From NCBI GenBank assembly GCA_027186245.1, contig CP114484.1, positions 3,546,501 to 3,610,500 on the forward strand: 64,000 nucleotides of DNA, written 5' to 3'. This DNA comes from Coriaria nepalensis (Eukaryota > Streptophyta > Magnoliopsida > Cucurbitales > Coriariaceae). This document shows positions 29,262 through 41,690 of this stretch, piece by piece (position 1 is the stretch's first letter; each line of letters starts with the position of its first letter). Made by a program: the position numbers and the translations under genes. Below the pieces are notes generated by a model that was not told where the DNA came from, ran no database searches, and saw nothing but the letters and a program-made list of their open reading frames with translations.

Positions 29262-30391
29262 TCAATATGAAAATGTAGAAGAAGAAGAAGAAGAATGAAG
29301 AAGATGGAGGACGAGTGAGGAGGAGAAGATAGTGCGTGCGGAGGCTACAACGAAAGCGGCAAAGGAGAGAGTACAAGGACGCGTTTTCAGGAGGCGGCGC
29401 TGCCTCGTTTTGAATATTTTGACTTTTCAATCACAGCTCCGAGACTCAGACCCTTTTTTTTTCTTTCTTTCTTTCTTTTTTTTTTTTTTCTTTTTTAAAG
29501 TAATAATAATGAAATTAAAAGTTTTCAATTTTCGCACCAAATAACGCCAAGCGATTGAGAATCTTCCACGTAGGAGAGAGGAAGGAGTTGATCGGAATTT
29601 GATTTTGTAATTTTGTATTAAATTTTATTTTTTAAAATTTCCATCTTATTTAGAAATAATTCATAAGAAGATAAGATTTTATGTGAGTTCTATAGAAGAA
29701 ACTTATTATCTTTTCTTGTAATTTTTATAATAAACATATTAATTAAATATTTCCTTCCGTTTCTTCGATTTCTCGTAAAAAAATAAAAATAAAATTTAAT
29801 TCTCCATAATAAATAAAAATGAAAAAAAAAATCATATTATCTATTTAATTATATAAGAAATTAAGAAATAATTTTAAATAATCAAAAATTAATTTCTTAA
29901 TCAATTTTGTTTGACAAATTAATTATCTAATACATCTAATAAAATTTAAATATATCTAACAAATGGTAGAGAAATTAAAATAATTTTAGTTTAAATAAAA
30001 ATAAATTAAACAAATAAATACTAATCATTTAATTTTATTCTCGTTCAAAAAATAAATAAATAGAACGAATCTGGACGCTTCCATTTTATACGTGAAATTC
30101 TAACAGCATAAAGTATAAATGGTAAAAAATTATGAGCTGACATTAATCCACATTATTGACTATTGATTTAAACTTGAAATTTAGATATATGTTGATTATT
30201 TGGATCTTGAGTGGGCATCCTCCCAATTGGGGACCCCACTACATCATGTTGATCACATGGAGATCATATGCTACTTCACATGGCTGCTCTAGCACTCCTC
30301 TCTCTATCACCAAAAAATAAAAATAAAAATAAAAATAATAATCAAATAATTAAAAGATTATTTGTAACACGCACATGGCAATAGTCACATG

Positions 30392-30427
<36 letters not shown>

Positions 30428-30441
30428 TAACTGGATCGATA
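29262..30441. other. Intergenic between the KCS and SOUL genes
   Basis: Promoter side of KCS with a GAA-rich patch at 29276-29300, a pyrimidine tract at 29452-29496, AT-rich DNA, and an (AT)n microsatellite at about 30396-30423 just 3' of the SOUL gene's stop codon. Confidence 0.5.
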
Positions 30442-32441
30442 CTAATCCAACGTGAACTCTTCAAGCCATACTAGCACTTCATTTCTCTGCAAATTCAAAA
30501 GATAGTACTAACTAATTATACTACTCTTTATAGACCAAATTTCACAATTTGACATGTAAATGATGATAAGAAGAGTAGTTAGTTAGTAACCATAATGAAG
30601 CTCCATGTTCTTCCCGGATCATTGTACCGAGCAAGCAAACAACCCTTCTTCGGTTTCAAACCGTCCTTAACAAGACTTGACCGTAACTTTTTCGCCTTTT
30701 CTTGAACTGCATCTTCGGTCGGTTTTCCACTGAACTTCAAAACCGCAGCAATACCTTCCTCTACCTGTCTTAATCCGACTGTTTCGTCTCCCGGGTCCGG
30801 TAAGCTGATGATTAAATATCGCATGCACTTTGTTTATTAATATACATACACATCCTTTTTTCCTTTTATTTTTTTTCCAATTACTTAAGATAGAACTAAA
30901 TTCGATTGACAATGACCTGTTTGTATCTTTGTTTGGGGGAAGAACTACTTGGATTGATATATTGGATTTCGATTTGGGGTCAAATGATTGAGTGAAGACT
31001 GGAGTAGTCATTGGTATCTTCTCCTTTTTGGAATTCTTTCCAAAAATGTACCTATTAAGATAGCAAAGAACCCGTTAATCGATGTCAGAAATATAATAGA
31101 GTGCAAAACTAATTAAGTAATTAAACGAAAAATGCTTACCCGGTGACAGCATTGAAACCGGAAGATCCGGAGAGCTTGTCACCAGCATTTGTTTCTACCA
31201 CTATGAATGGTGTGTACTTTCTCACCTATACAGATTCAATAGACTTCAAGTGAAGATTGATAAACATGGTAATCTAGAAAACACATGATGTACATACCTC
31301 ATACACAATATGTAATACTGAAAATTGTCATATGTTAGCTAATTGATTAATGCCATCTTAAAATGGAAATACAAACCTCATAATTTGCAGTCCTTTTCAA
31401 GATCTGATATTTGGGTGATTCCAGGTCTGGTGTCTTGTAAATTCTTAGCTGTGGAAATATATATATATATATATAAAGAAGTTGACAGATAAGAAATGAG
31501 TGCAGAAGAATCCCCACCCTTCATACAGTGGACATAAATAGACAATGATCTCACACCTGCTTAAATACATCCCACAGGCCTTCTAAGGAGAAATAGTCAT
31601 TCTTTTGTATAGAATCCCACAAATCCTGCAAATGATTACAGAGAGTGGGATCTTCTTCTTAACATTGTCTCAAAAGTCATATGTTACGGAACGGATTTTA
31701 CGATATGATACGATGAATGGTAACACTTACCAAATGGCTACAAAACTTGCCGGTTTCGGGATTTATACCCATAATGGAGGTCCCTGTAAAGACCAGTTCT
31801 GGTTTCCATGGCAGAAGAACGAACTTCATCACCATAGTCCATCTTGTAGTTATTTCATATGGTCCTGTCTAATCTAAATCAAAGCAACTCCGTCACTTAA
31901 AAACAATAAACACTTAGTTTAGATTACTTAGTCCGAAAATATCGCTAGAAAAACCGAAACAGCAACATATATAGCTAAAGATCAGAACAGCCAACGATGC
32001 ACATAATCACAGAAAAAACAAAAACCTGACCTGTTTGACCCAGTGCAAGAAGAAGTCAGGCCTGAAGAGCTCCTTCAGCAGAGAGATATTAAACAAATAC
32101 CCACTTATACTATCATGCTTGGTGATTGGGTCCCGGAATTTCACATACTCATCGTAAGCCGTCCGATCAATACCTTGGTCGTCAAACAAATGGGGAAGAT
32201 CATCATACAGAAAACCCACCAGACTCTCCACATTGACAGTTGATTTTGGCGGGATTTGGTCCACCAAACTCAATCTAACGGCCCATTTAGACTTCTGGGT
32301 ATGATTTATGTTAAGACATGAACTACTTGTGGGTTTGAGAATTTTGTTAGGGAGAGAGAGTAGTCTAGCGGGTTTTGTTGAGCTCAATGCTTTAAAATTC
32401 AGGAAAACTGTCGGCGTAGAAAGATGTATAGCGGCGGCCAT
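30442..32441 (-). CDS. HBP5: Chloroplast DUF2358 + SOUL haem-binding family protein (HBP5-like), eight exons
   Basis: Exons are 32441-32031, 31868-31731, 31625-31557, 31448-31377, 31225-31140, 31051-30917, 30804-30591 and 30486-30442: 1170 bases, 389 residues plus TAG. The small last exon encodes RNEVLVWLEEFTLD and is easily missed because the previous frame runs through the donor to a stop. The first ~60 residues are Ser/Thr/Lys-rich with few acidic residues, consistent with a plastid transit peptide. DUF2358 follows (VGFLYDDLPHLFDDQGIDRTAYDE through the W-rich KFVLLPWKPELVFTG), then the SOUL domain (RTANYEVRKYTPFIVVET, IPMTTPVFTQSFD, LPDPGDETVGLRQ, LLARYNDPGRTWSF). SOUL proteins bind tetrapyrroles; plastid members are linked to plastoglobules or haem handling, but a precise role is not known. 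The start is MAAAIHLS at 32441; an in-frame ATG 11 codons upstream is possible. Confidence 0.92.
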
Positions 32442-33440
32442 TTTTGTTGGGCCAAGCTCTAATTGAGATAACACTTCGTCATGGCAGCTACTCTATGGAG
32501 GGAGAGATAGCGTTTGCGATTCGATCAGAAAATGATTGGCTAGTTTTTTGTTGAATATTTTGTGGTGGTAAAGAGTTAGAAAAATTTGTCCATCTGGTCC
32601 CTCGACCGTCAATTTTTATATGACATCCTTTGTATATTGCAATTTTTTTTTTCTTACCTATATAACCAACACTCCAAAGTTCCTTTTTATTATAATAAAT
32701 TCTCAAAATTAATTATAACGAATTTTTATCATTATCTTTTTATCCATTTTAATAATTTTTTATCCACGTGGCATCCACGTATCCATCTTTAAACTATTAT
32801 TTACTCTGAATTTATCTTGTTTAAAATAATTTTGACACTAAGGAATTATATTTTGATCCCTAAAGTTTTAAAAACACCATGATGGAGCGAGCTCCGAAAA
32901 TGGAGTTTGGGTTAAAAGGAGAAAATTATTTTCTAGGGAAAATAAATATTAATTATAAAGTTATAAACATAGTAAAAGACAAATTTGGAATTTAAAAATT
33001 TTAAAATCCGATCACATTAATATAACGTTTCTATCACATAAATAAATCTGTTAAAATAAATTGAAAAATAATTATGGAGTTCATTATAATAAAATTTTAT
33101 ATCAAAATATTAATTATAACTATACAAATTTAAGAAATATATTATAATCAATATAATAACTATAGAGTTCATTATAATTTTCTCTTTATTTTTTTCATCA
33201 TCAATGACTAACAAATTTACGTTTAAGGTTTGCTAAGCGCTTGTTTTGATGGAGGTCAAGTGAAAGGAAGGAAATGAAATATTTTTGGAGATTTGAAAAA
33301 ACTATAATTTTTATTTATTAGATGTTATTAAGAACTCAAAAATCTCTAATTCTTATAATCTAAAACAGCCAGAAACTAGAGAATTTTTTAAATATCTAAG
33401 TTCAAATTTTTAGAAGTTCTGCAAATGTATATTGATGGGA
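32442..33440. other. Intergenic, AT-rich
   Basis: SOUL gene promoter side, then anonymous AT-rich DNA. A short stretch at 32885-32920 (gagcgagctccgaaaatgga) recalls the arms of the foldback element at 20.2-20.9 kb, suggesting a diverged relative. No gene is supported. Confidence 0.45.
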
Positions 33441-34182
33441 CGAATATTAACACCTTGAGCAATGGACGAGTTCAATTAGATATTGAGTCAAACCCTCACA
33501 TAATCGGTTAAGTTAAGTGGGTTGAGGCTAAGCCTTCATACAGTGGCTCATTCAAACAAGTGCAAGCTCACCAGATGGCTTTAAAGTGGTCCAACAGGGT
33601 CAACCTAGTAGAGCTAAGTGGAACTTTTTAGTTTCGAGCAGAGGCAACCCGACTCCAACAATGGGATAATGGTGAGGTTCGTGTTGAGCTGACCTCATAC
33701 TGCATAATCCGATCCTTATCTTGGTTTACTGATCACATAATCACTAAGGAAGTAACTGAGGGTTTGAATTCAAGGTAAATGAGATGAAGGAAAATTATGT
33801 TGACAAACTAGGTGATGGGGCACACAAAACTCAATAAAAGGTAAAGGGTAGCGCTAGCACACCAATGATAGCGCAAGACTGAGTGGGGGTGATCTTACAG
33901 AGCTAGGCACACACTATTAAAGAGAGGACACATATACAAACGAATTTAGAGCTGTCAAAATGGGTCAGACTTTTTGGCTCAGCTCGTAGTTGGCTAAAAA
34001 AACCAAGCTAGAAGTTTGACCTAGCCTGTATACAAGGGTCGGGCTTGGAAAAATGTTTAGGCTCACTAGGCTGCCCCACCTAGGCTCAGTTAGGCCCGAC
34101 CTGACCCGGCCCGGCCCAGCCCGACTTGGCAAGTTAGATTGTTTTTGGTTTCTTACATTTAAGATTATATTTTGCTAGTTTA

Positions 34183-34272
34183 CTCTACGGGTCAAAGGCT
34201 CCATCAACTGACATGTGAGATGCACAGACCGATAAGTGAGATCTCGGTTGATGGAGCCTTTGACCCGTAGAG
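34183..34272. repeat. Perfect 26-base inverted repeat with 38-base loop
   Basis: Arms 34183-34208 (starting ctctacgggtcaaaggctcc) and 34247-34272 are exact reverse complements. The outer flanks (tgctagttta / gttagca) extend the symmetry imperfectly. Related ctctacgggtc sequence recurs at about 46249 and 53811. Confidence 0.95.
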
Positions 34273-34339
34273 TTAGCAGTTGTAAGTCTTATGGCTTATG
34301 AGTATGCTAGAAATTATGGGTAGAAGAGTTAAAGAGCAT

Positions 34340-34660
34340 TTCACATAAATTAGAGTCGAAGGGTGGAAGGCTTCAAGGCCCTGAGATGCACAAACTGATG
34401 TCTCATATGTCGGTCTATAGTTGGAGGGTCAAATTGCATCTCACATAAATTAGAGTCGAAAAATCAAAAGATCGAAGGCCTTAAGGCCTTGAGATGCACA
34501 GACTGACATTTGAAATGTCAGTCTGTGGTCGAAGGGTCGAAGCACTCGAGGCCCTAAGATGCACATACTGAAATCTCATATGTTGATCTATGGTCGAAAG
34601 GTCGAAATATCGAAGTGTCGAAGGCCTAGAGGTCCTAAAATACATAAATCGACATCTCAC
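34340..34660. repeat. ~100-base degenerate tandem repeats
   Basis: Units share cacataaattagagtcgaa, aggcc..aggccctgagatgc, acagactgacat...catatgt and ggtcgaagggtcgaag. The unit at 34498-34524 contains a near-perfect palindrome built on cagactgacattt. About three to four units can be recognised. Confidence 0.7.
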
Positions 34661-34789
34661 ATGTTGCTCCTATATTTTTGAGATAAAAAGTCATCACTTG
34701 GTAACAGTATAAGCCTCTGTCACGTTGTAATAGACGGAAATGAGGTATTCTCTTGATCCATGCCTCACATATTTACTTGGTTGTATACG

Positions 34790-35640
34790 GAGTAAGCATC
34801 CATAAAATGAAGAGTTCATAACCTATCGTGGTATCAACTAAATGGCCAATGTTGGGGAGAGGAAAGTTATGTTTGGGACAGGCTTTGTTCAATTCGGTGA
34901 AATCGACACACATCTTTTATCCCTCATTTGGTTTTTTGACTATCATCATGTTAGCCAGCCACTCAGGATATTGAACTTCTCTAATGGCTCCGACCTTGAG
35001 TAGTTTTTTAACTTCTTCTACTACAACATCATTTCACTCTTCGTTGAACTTCCGATGTTTTTGTCAAACTGGCTTAGCGTCGGCCTTAAGTCCTAGCTTT
35101 TAGATGATAACTTCCTCAAGAATTTCTTAAGGGCCTGAAGTCTTCCAAGCGAAGACATCAAAATTTTCCTCTAGGATCAGAATTACAAGTCTTGTATTTA
35201 CCATGTAGGCTATTTCCGACCATCAGCTTCTTCCCGTCTTGTATAATGATCGCCCTCAGACACTCGGTAGAGGAGGGTTAAGCTGCCTAATTTCCTTTTA
35301 TCATGTGAACTACTGAAAATTTTCCTTTTAAAGACATCACATAAAATTCCTTAGCTTTCTTCTGACACCATTTCATGATGCTGATGTCAGATGTATCGAG
35401 AACTTCATGGTGAGGTGCCCTGTGGATACCACTGCTCCCATATTATTTACTGCAGGTCGGCCAAGAATAACGCTATAAGCTAGGGGTATATCAATAATAA
35501 TAAAATTTCCCATGATTGTCTTTTGCCATGGTTCCTCGCCCAAGGTCATAGGCAGCGTGATGGCCCCCTCAGGCATGACCTCTGCTCTAAAAAAGTCAGT
35601 TAAAGGGTTCCGAACAAGTTTCAACGGGGTATACTAGATC
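34790..35640 (-). mobile_element. Ty3/gypsy pol remnant (protease and RT), broken
   Basis: At 35624-35373 on the minus strand an ORF matches the aspartic-protease/linker part of plant gypsy polyproteins (NFIIIDIPLAYSVILGRP, AVVSTGHLTMKF). Lower down, at about 35110-34870, RT motifs follow: RKFNEE..DVVVEEVKKLLK, GAIREVQYPEWLANMMIVKK and MCVDFTELNKACPK. Internal stops (after RKFNEE and after KKPNEG) and frame changes show it is dead. Gag and integrase were not identified. Confidence 0.85.
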
Positions 35641-36640
35641 CTTAAAAAGAATTGAGAGTCTATAAATTCACATGTTAGGACTATTTTTAAATCTTGAGAT
35701 TTTCTTTTAAAAATAATATAAAATGCTTTACAATTGGATAATAAATCCTTAAAAACCATCTAATCCAACAATCATCATCTTAAAATAAAATCCCCTAAAG
35801 TCAAAACTTATACTACCCAATAAATATTATTTATAACATTACAATATAAAATACCATGAATATTTAATTTTTCATCTTCTCCATAATGTTTCTAAACAAA
35901 CCACCATAATACTAATTATTTATCTTCTCTATAATGTTTCGAAACAAACCACCATAATGCTTTTTAAGATTAAGAATATTTAAAATACCAATAAAATTTG
36001 AGGTTATTTTTTAGATCAAAATTTTTTCAAATAATTGACTAGCTTAATTAGATAAAACTAAATGATCATTATTGAAAATTAAAATCTAAAAAAAAAAAAA
36101 ACAAATACTGAAAAAAACCTCAATAAAAAATAAGAAGTCTCAAAATGATATGAAAAATTGTCTAAGAGCAAAAACTCTCAAAGAAAACTCCAAATAAAAA
36201 AAGTAACAGTTATAATTTTTATTCCCACTCTATAATTCTAACTGTTTTTTCCCTCACATAATTCTCCTTAATCTACTTTTTTTTTATTGCCCGCCCAAAA
36301 ATTAGCCTTCTCGTGAGGAGTAAATGTATATATTCTCTTTGTATTTTTATTCAATTAAGAACAATTTTATGAATCTACCCTTAAGTTTATTAATTATGAG
36401 AGTTATACAAAACAGTGGTGGCTTAGAGCTTTCTCAAGAGACACACATCTAAGTATTAAAGCGTATAATTAATAATACGTTGTTGGACTTGGTATTGTTA
36501 ATAGGTAGTGGTGGAACTATTTATTTACTCCAATATATATGTACACATCATCAAACATCTCTGAATATATATGCAAAATATGAAAAGATAGTATGCTCTT
36601 CCTATCTCTGAATATCTAGTGTATGTTAACAAAATTACCG
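35641..36640. other. Intergenic, AT-rich
   Basis: No ORF or known motif beyond a local duplication near 35870-35960 (atcttct.ataatgtttc.aaacaaaccaccataat twice). I see nothing else. Confidence 0.5.
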
Positions 36641-39600
36641 ATTTACGTCTCTCATGTAATGAATGGGCTGCTGCCGGAGCATCATCAATTTGTTACCACT
36701 ATAGATAATCACGGCACTCCTCTGTCATTCTCGGAACTCCGTTCCAAACTTATGGTTCATGAACAATGACTACATTAGTACAATCCCATTAACCAGTCTA
36801 CCTTAACGAATAATATGGCTATGTTGTCCTTTCAATCACATAACTCCATTTAATCTAAAGGGAGTGCAAATTATCACTCATATTGTGGTTTCTCTCCCAA
36901 TTATTTTCACGGAAATCATAGTGGTCGTGGTTAAAACTCTAGGTAGAAACACCGACATGTATGGATCATGTCAAATCTGTAAGCGTCCCGATCAATCTGT
37001 CGCTTATTCGCTTTCAATACTCGAAAATTCGCAACAATAGTGGCGTCATCGCTCCACTCGCACTGCCACCGCACCGTCTGCCATCGCCGTCAACCTTCCT
37101 CTGCACCCATGGCACGCAAATCCCTCTCCAACTGAATCGGTGCTGCACAAGTCCCATAGCGCAATGGGCTATTTAGGCCAATAATTGCCCACTCCCTTTG
37201 GGCCCACTAACTCTCCCATGCACACCTTATACCAATACTTGGGCCAGTCTTCCAGTGGCTTAAACTTTGGTCAGCATCATGTTGGTCCCTCCACCTCCCT
37301 TCAGCATGGGCCTAATATCGATTTTGCCTCATATTCACCCTCGACTACATCTGAATGGCTTCATGACAATGGCGTAATCTCTCACATGACACTAGATCTG
37401 ACCCTTCTTTATTGTGCGGACCACATTGTTGTCGGTAATGGTAACTTTCTTCATATAACTGATATTGGTACTTATACTTTACACTTCTTCATATCCCCTA
37501 CACTTAACTAATGTTCTTTTTGTTCCTGGCCTTACCCGCAGCTTTTTGTCAATTAGTCAACTCACTCATGACAACTTATGTCTTGTTGAATTCCCACCTT
37601 TTCTTTTGTTGTGAAGGACCTCCATTCTAGGTATCCTCTCCTTCGCGTCCATACCGTTGGGTAATCTTTTTCTATTTCCCACTTTGTCAGTTACGCTTTA
37701 TACTCATCGTGTCTCCTCCTTCTTGTGGCATAATTGTCTTGGTCATTTATCTCCGCCTGTTTTCACTCACATTTGATCTTATGTTCCGCTTTATTTCCAT
37801 ATTTTATTAGTGTCAACACTCTATGTGATCATTGTTATCAAGCTAAAAGATGTCGCTTACCTTTTTATCTTCGCTTATCTCATAATTATTTTCCGTTATT
37901 TAAAATTCATTGTGATATTTGAGGCCATGCCCCTATTTTATCATTTTCTAGTTTTCGATATTTTATTAGTTTTATTGATGATTTTAGTCGCTTTACTTGG
38001 ATTTATCTTCTTCAAAATAAATCTGATGCCATTACTTGCTTTAAACATTTCAAATCTTGTGTTGAAAATTACTTTTCAATGTCCATTAAGATTTTTCAAT
38101 GTGATGGTGCTCTCAAACTCACCAAAAGATCATTTGCCATTTTCTTAATTCTTTTGGCATCTCCTACAATATTTTGTGTCCTCACACTTCTCAACAAAAG
38201 GGCGATGCAGAACATAAAAATTGTCACTTGTCAACAATAGCGGTATCCTTATTGATTTCAGACTCATGCCTCAAAGTCTCTACGGTATGATGTCTTCTCC
38301 ACTACTTTCTATATTATCAATCATCTTCCTACTCTCGTCCTCTCGTCTAAATCTCCCTTTGAAATTCTCTTTCTTCACTCACCTAACTATTACTCCTTTC
38401 ATGTTTTTATTAATTACTTTCCCGACCATAAAGGCTTCAAGTGTCTTGATCATCTTTCTTCTCGTGTTTATATCTCCCGTCACGTGCATTTTGAAAAATC
38501 CTCCTTTTCATACTCTATATGTTACTCTCCTACACCCTTCTACCCATCCCTTAATCCCGTACATTTCCTCCTATTACCTTCACCCGCTCACTTTCCCCTC
38601 CACCCACTTCTTTTTCATTTTGGCCCATTTCTCCCCTTACCCCCCCTTACTCCTCTTTTTACTCAACCACCTCCAACCTATGTTGTTCAGGCCACCCCTT
38701 CTTCTCTATGCCTCAACCCATAATCTACCCTCCCTATCCTAAACCCATTACCACCAAGCACAACTCCTTAACAAACTACATATCCATGACTTTGGGCTCT
38801 TCTTCCACTCAAGTCTACTCTCCCTTTACACATCCTTCACCAATTAAACTCTCCCAAACCCCTTCAACGATTCCTTCACCCACATTTGCCCCTTCCTCAA
38901 TACCTCTCACCTTGTTGCCTTCCCCATCTCTACCCACATAGGCCCCTTCCTCAACCTATGACCACATGTGCCCAAACCAACAGCCTTCACCCCAGAATTT
39001 TTCCCAACCATGTGACTTTCACCACCCCCGCTGTCTCACCATATCGTCTTGCATCGACCACATTTATGATGGCCAACCGCTGTCTGAACTAGCGTAAGGC
39101 TATGGCGGATGAGATGCACGCTGTCCATGTCAATGATACATGGTCCCTTATTGAGTTACCATCTTGTGGAAATCTTGTGGGATGTAACTGTGTATATCAT
39201 ATTAAGCAGAATCTGAACGGCTTAATTCTTCTTGACAAAGCTCGTTTAGTTGTGAAAGGTTACCACCAATCAATAGGTATCGACTTCTCTGAAACTTTTG
39301 TCCAGTTATAAAGCCTACTATAGTTTGGGTTGTAATTTCCATTGCTATATCACTAGATTAGACTATTTGTCAAATAGACTTGAACAATGCATTTCTACAC
39401 AATACTAGAGGAATAGGTCTATATGTCTCAATCACCCGGCTTCGCTGATTCCCGATTTCCTTATAGGGATTATTGTCTCAACAAGGCCCTTTACGGTCTC
39501 AAACAGGCTCCTCACGCATGGTTTCATCATCTCATAGATCACCTACTTCATCTCGGGTTTCTTAGTTTAAAATCCGACTCTTCTCTATATATTCGCAAGG

Positions 39601-40110
39601 TTGGTCCCGATCTCATTTATGTCTTAATCTACGTCGATGATATTTTAATTATAGGAACAAATTCTATGGTTATCTTTAGCTCATCATTGATCTCAACAGA
39701 TTCTTCCAACTACCAAGTTGTTGCCCACTCAAGAAACAGCATATAATTGCCTGCTCAAGCATCAAATCCAAATACCAAGTTGTTGCTTTGGTTGCCTATG
39801 AATTTCGTCGGCTCTCGTTCTTGCTTATCGAGCTTCATATCCTTTCTCTTGACCCTTCCAGATTATGGTACGACAGAATTGGTGCTACTTACTTAGCCGC
39901 CAATCTGATTTTATATGCTCGCACCAAATATATTGAGATTTATGTTCATTTTGTCAGTGATCTAGTCTCAAAACGTCAACTCGTTGTTCGTCACCTATCT
40001 ACTGCTGACCAAATTGCAGATGCTCGTACTAAGAGTCTTTCTTATACCCAATTTCAAATCTCTACGGTCCAAGTACATTGTGGGTACCCATGTTTCGCTT
40101 GAGTGGAGAT
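36641..40110 (+). mobile_element. Decayed Ty1/copia element (gag tail to RNase H)
   Basis: Plus-strand pieces in order: gag tail at about 36660 (NGLLPEHHQFVTTI, PLSFSELRSKLMVHE); protease-like EWLHDNGVISHMT at about 37350; pre-integrase HNCLGHLSPPVF...CDHCYQAKRCRLPF at about 37730-37870; integrase FIDDFSRFTWIYLLQNKSDA at about 37970; a Pro/Ser-rich linker; RT from about 39100 (DTWSLIELP, ARLVVKGYHQ, NKALYGLKQAPHAWFHHL, VLIYVDDILIIG); and RNase H at 39780-40100 (LWYDRIGATYLAANLI, QIADARTKSL). Many stops and frameshifts. The RT/RNase H junction is rearranged near 39680-39780. The RNase H part is shared with the segmental duplicate at 49.3 kb. Confidence 0.85.
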
Positions 40111-40329
40111 GAAAAGATATTATGGTCTCTTACTAGTATTAATTACTTTATTATTATAGTTATTTTATTGTTATGGTTACTTTATTATTAAAATTATCTT
40201 ATAATAATCCTAAAGATTTTTATATATACAAATATACCTACTAAACTTTAATAATATAAAAATATAAGTATATATTTAAATATTTTTTGAAGCCTCTTCT
40301 CTCTCAAAATAAGATATACGTATGTTTTA

Positions 40330-40645
40330 GGAGGTATGAAAAATAAAATCATTCCAAGTCAAATAATAATTAATTCCGGGGAAGGGGTATCCGAATATCT
40401 TACATCAGATTTTGTGAAGCACTTCAACAGTGGAAGATCTCATTTGACTTTGCTTCATGTGTTAATATTTTATGAGTTGACGAGGGAGGTATGAAATATA
40501 AGATCATTGAAGTCAAATAATAATTAATTCAGTGAAAGAGATGTCTGAATCTCTTACATCATTAAATTTCGTGAAACACTTCAACAGTGGAAGATCTCAT
40601 TTGACTTTGCTTCATGTGTTAATATTTTATGAGTTGACGAGGGAT
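40330..40645. repeat. ~155-base tandem duplication
   Basis: Two adjacent units (ggaggtatgaaa..., then ...acttcaacagtggaagatct, cgagggagg/cgagggatgg) with moderate divergence. The same pair is present in the other duplicate at about 49901-50216. It follows the copia RNase H stop and may belong to that element's LTR. Confidence 0.8.
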
Positions 40646-41444
40646 GGAGATCCTCATGGGCAATTCTAAAGAAGAATTTCTTTTTCTTTTCTTTTTAGAA
40701 GATGTTTCTTTTTATTTCAATCTCTACGAGGAAGTCGAGAACATGTTTCATGTAGAAATTTGAAAATTCAGGGCTTTCATTCAAAATTGACTGATACAAA
40801 TTAGAGACATTCACAAATATATAATATGTACGTTATATTGAATTTTTATGGTTGATCAATATTTCCTATATGGGGATAATCTCTACACTGCTCTGGTCTA
40901 TTTTCAATGCTAACACGAAGGTATTCATGTAAGTACCATAACATTCACTACATGTTGATTAGTTTTAACAATCATGAATACTGAGGTTGCAATAATATAT
41001 AAAGAAGGAATGAAGATCAATGCATCATGTGTATGTATACACTCTGATGCCGTATCAAATTTGTGGAGATTTATATCAAAACCAAGTTAATGATACTCAC
41101 ATAATTTTTAGAGCTTATAAAGGATTACAAAGCGAATTAAATTTCACTTTTTGCATAATACAATAACTAGCTTTTAGAAGAAGAAGTATAAGAATGAATT
41201 AGCTTAATCAAGTATAAGAAGTATAACAATAAAATATTTTATTTATATGACAGAAAATACATGTATAAATATAAAAAGAATTACAATCCAACACTCTGTA
41301 AACAAATAAAAAAGAAATAAAAAGTAAAAACATTATCCGTTAATATCATATCGCTTAAATAGATAAAATGATTCAAAAGTGAACAATAATTTAAGCTCTT
41401 CCGTGAGAGCCAAAACTCTCAAGTAAGGACCCAAGACATCGATC

Positions 41445-41690
41445 TTAGTTACAATTAATCGCAAAGTAATTGTAATGGGCAAGCATCATTACCCCACCAC
41501 CACCACCTTCAATGGCTGCAGCAGGAGCGTAATCGTAGTCCGCATCGTTATCATCACCATCATTGTCACTCTCATCTAAGATAATAACAGGGGCATAATC
41601 ATAATCTCCATTATTATCGTTACCATCACCATTCAAAAATGGTTGCTTCTTCCACCATGTGCGAGTAACGGTTTTGGAAATGAGATACAT
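41445..41690 (-). CDS. Small acidic protein with two YDYAP repeats, copy A
   Basis: 81 residues with an intact ORF. I do not recognise a named family. Layout: a basic/aromatic N-terminus (TRTWWKKQPF, residues 9-18), an Asn/Asp/Gly linker, YDYAP at 30-34 followed by VIILDE, an acidic linker SDNDGDDNDAD, a second YDYAPAA at 52-58, a Gly run, and a C-terminus HYNYFAINCN. No N-terminal hydrophobic signal is evident. A TATA box lies 134-141 bases upstream of the ATG. Copy B at 51.0 kb has the same length with 12 differences, all outside YDYAP, and no indel although the flanks have many. A related gene is at 63.3 kb. It could be a precursor with repeated peptide cores, a sulfotyrosine-type peptide precursor, or an untranslated relic. 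Function unknown. Confidence 0.6.
   Translation of the reverse strand: MYLISKTVTRTWWKKQPFLNGDGNDNNGDYDYAPVIILDESDNDGDDNDADYDYAPAAAIEGGGGGVMMLAHYNYFAINCN

Larger units (their letters stand above)
33441..34789. repeat. Repeat cluster 3' of a gypsy pol fragment
   Basis: Holds anonymous retroelement-like DNA at 33441-33950, a GGCCCG-rich hAT-like fragment at 33951-34137 (beginning agagctgtcaaaatgggtc), a perfect 26-base hairpin at 34183-34272 and about four degenerate ~100-base tandem units at 34340-34660. It may be the LTR or untranslated part of the adjacent minus-strand gypsy element. Confidence 0.5.

Noticed and set aside
29107..29430. 107-codon minus-strand ORF upstream of the KCS
   Set aside because: Spans promoter and leader; poly-Phe from a GAA-rich tract; no homology visible.
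38221..38742. 173-codon plus-strand ORF
   Set aside because: Wrong frame of the copia integrase to linker region; low-complexity Leu/Ser/Pro/Phe composition and no conserved motif.
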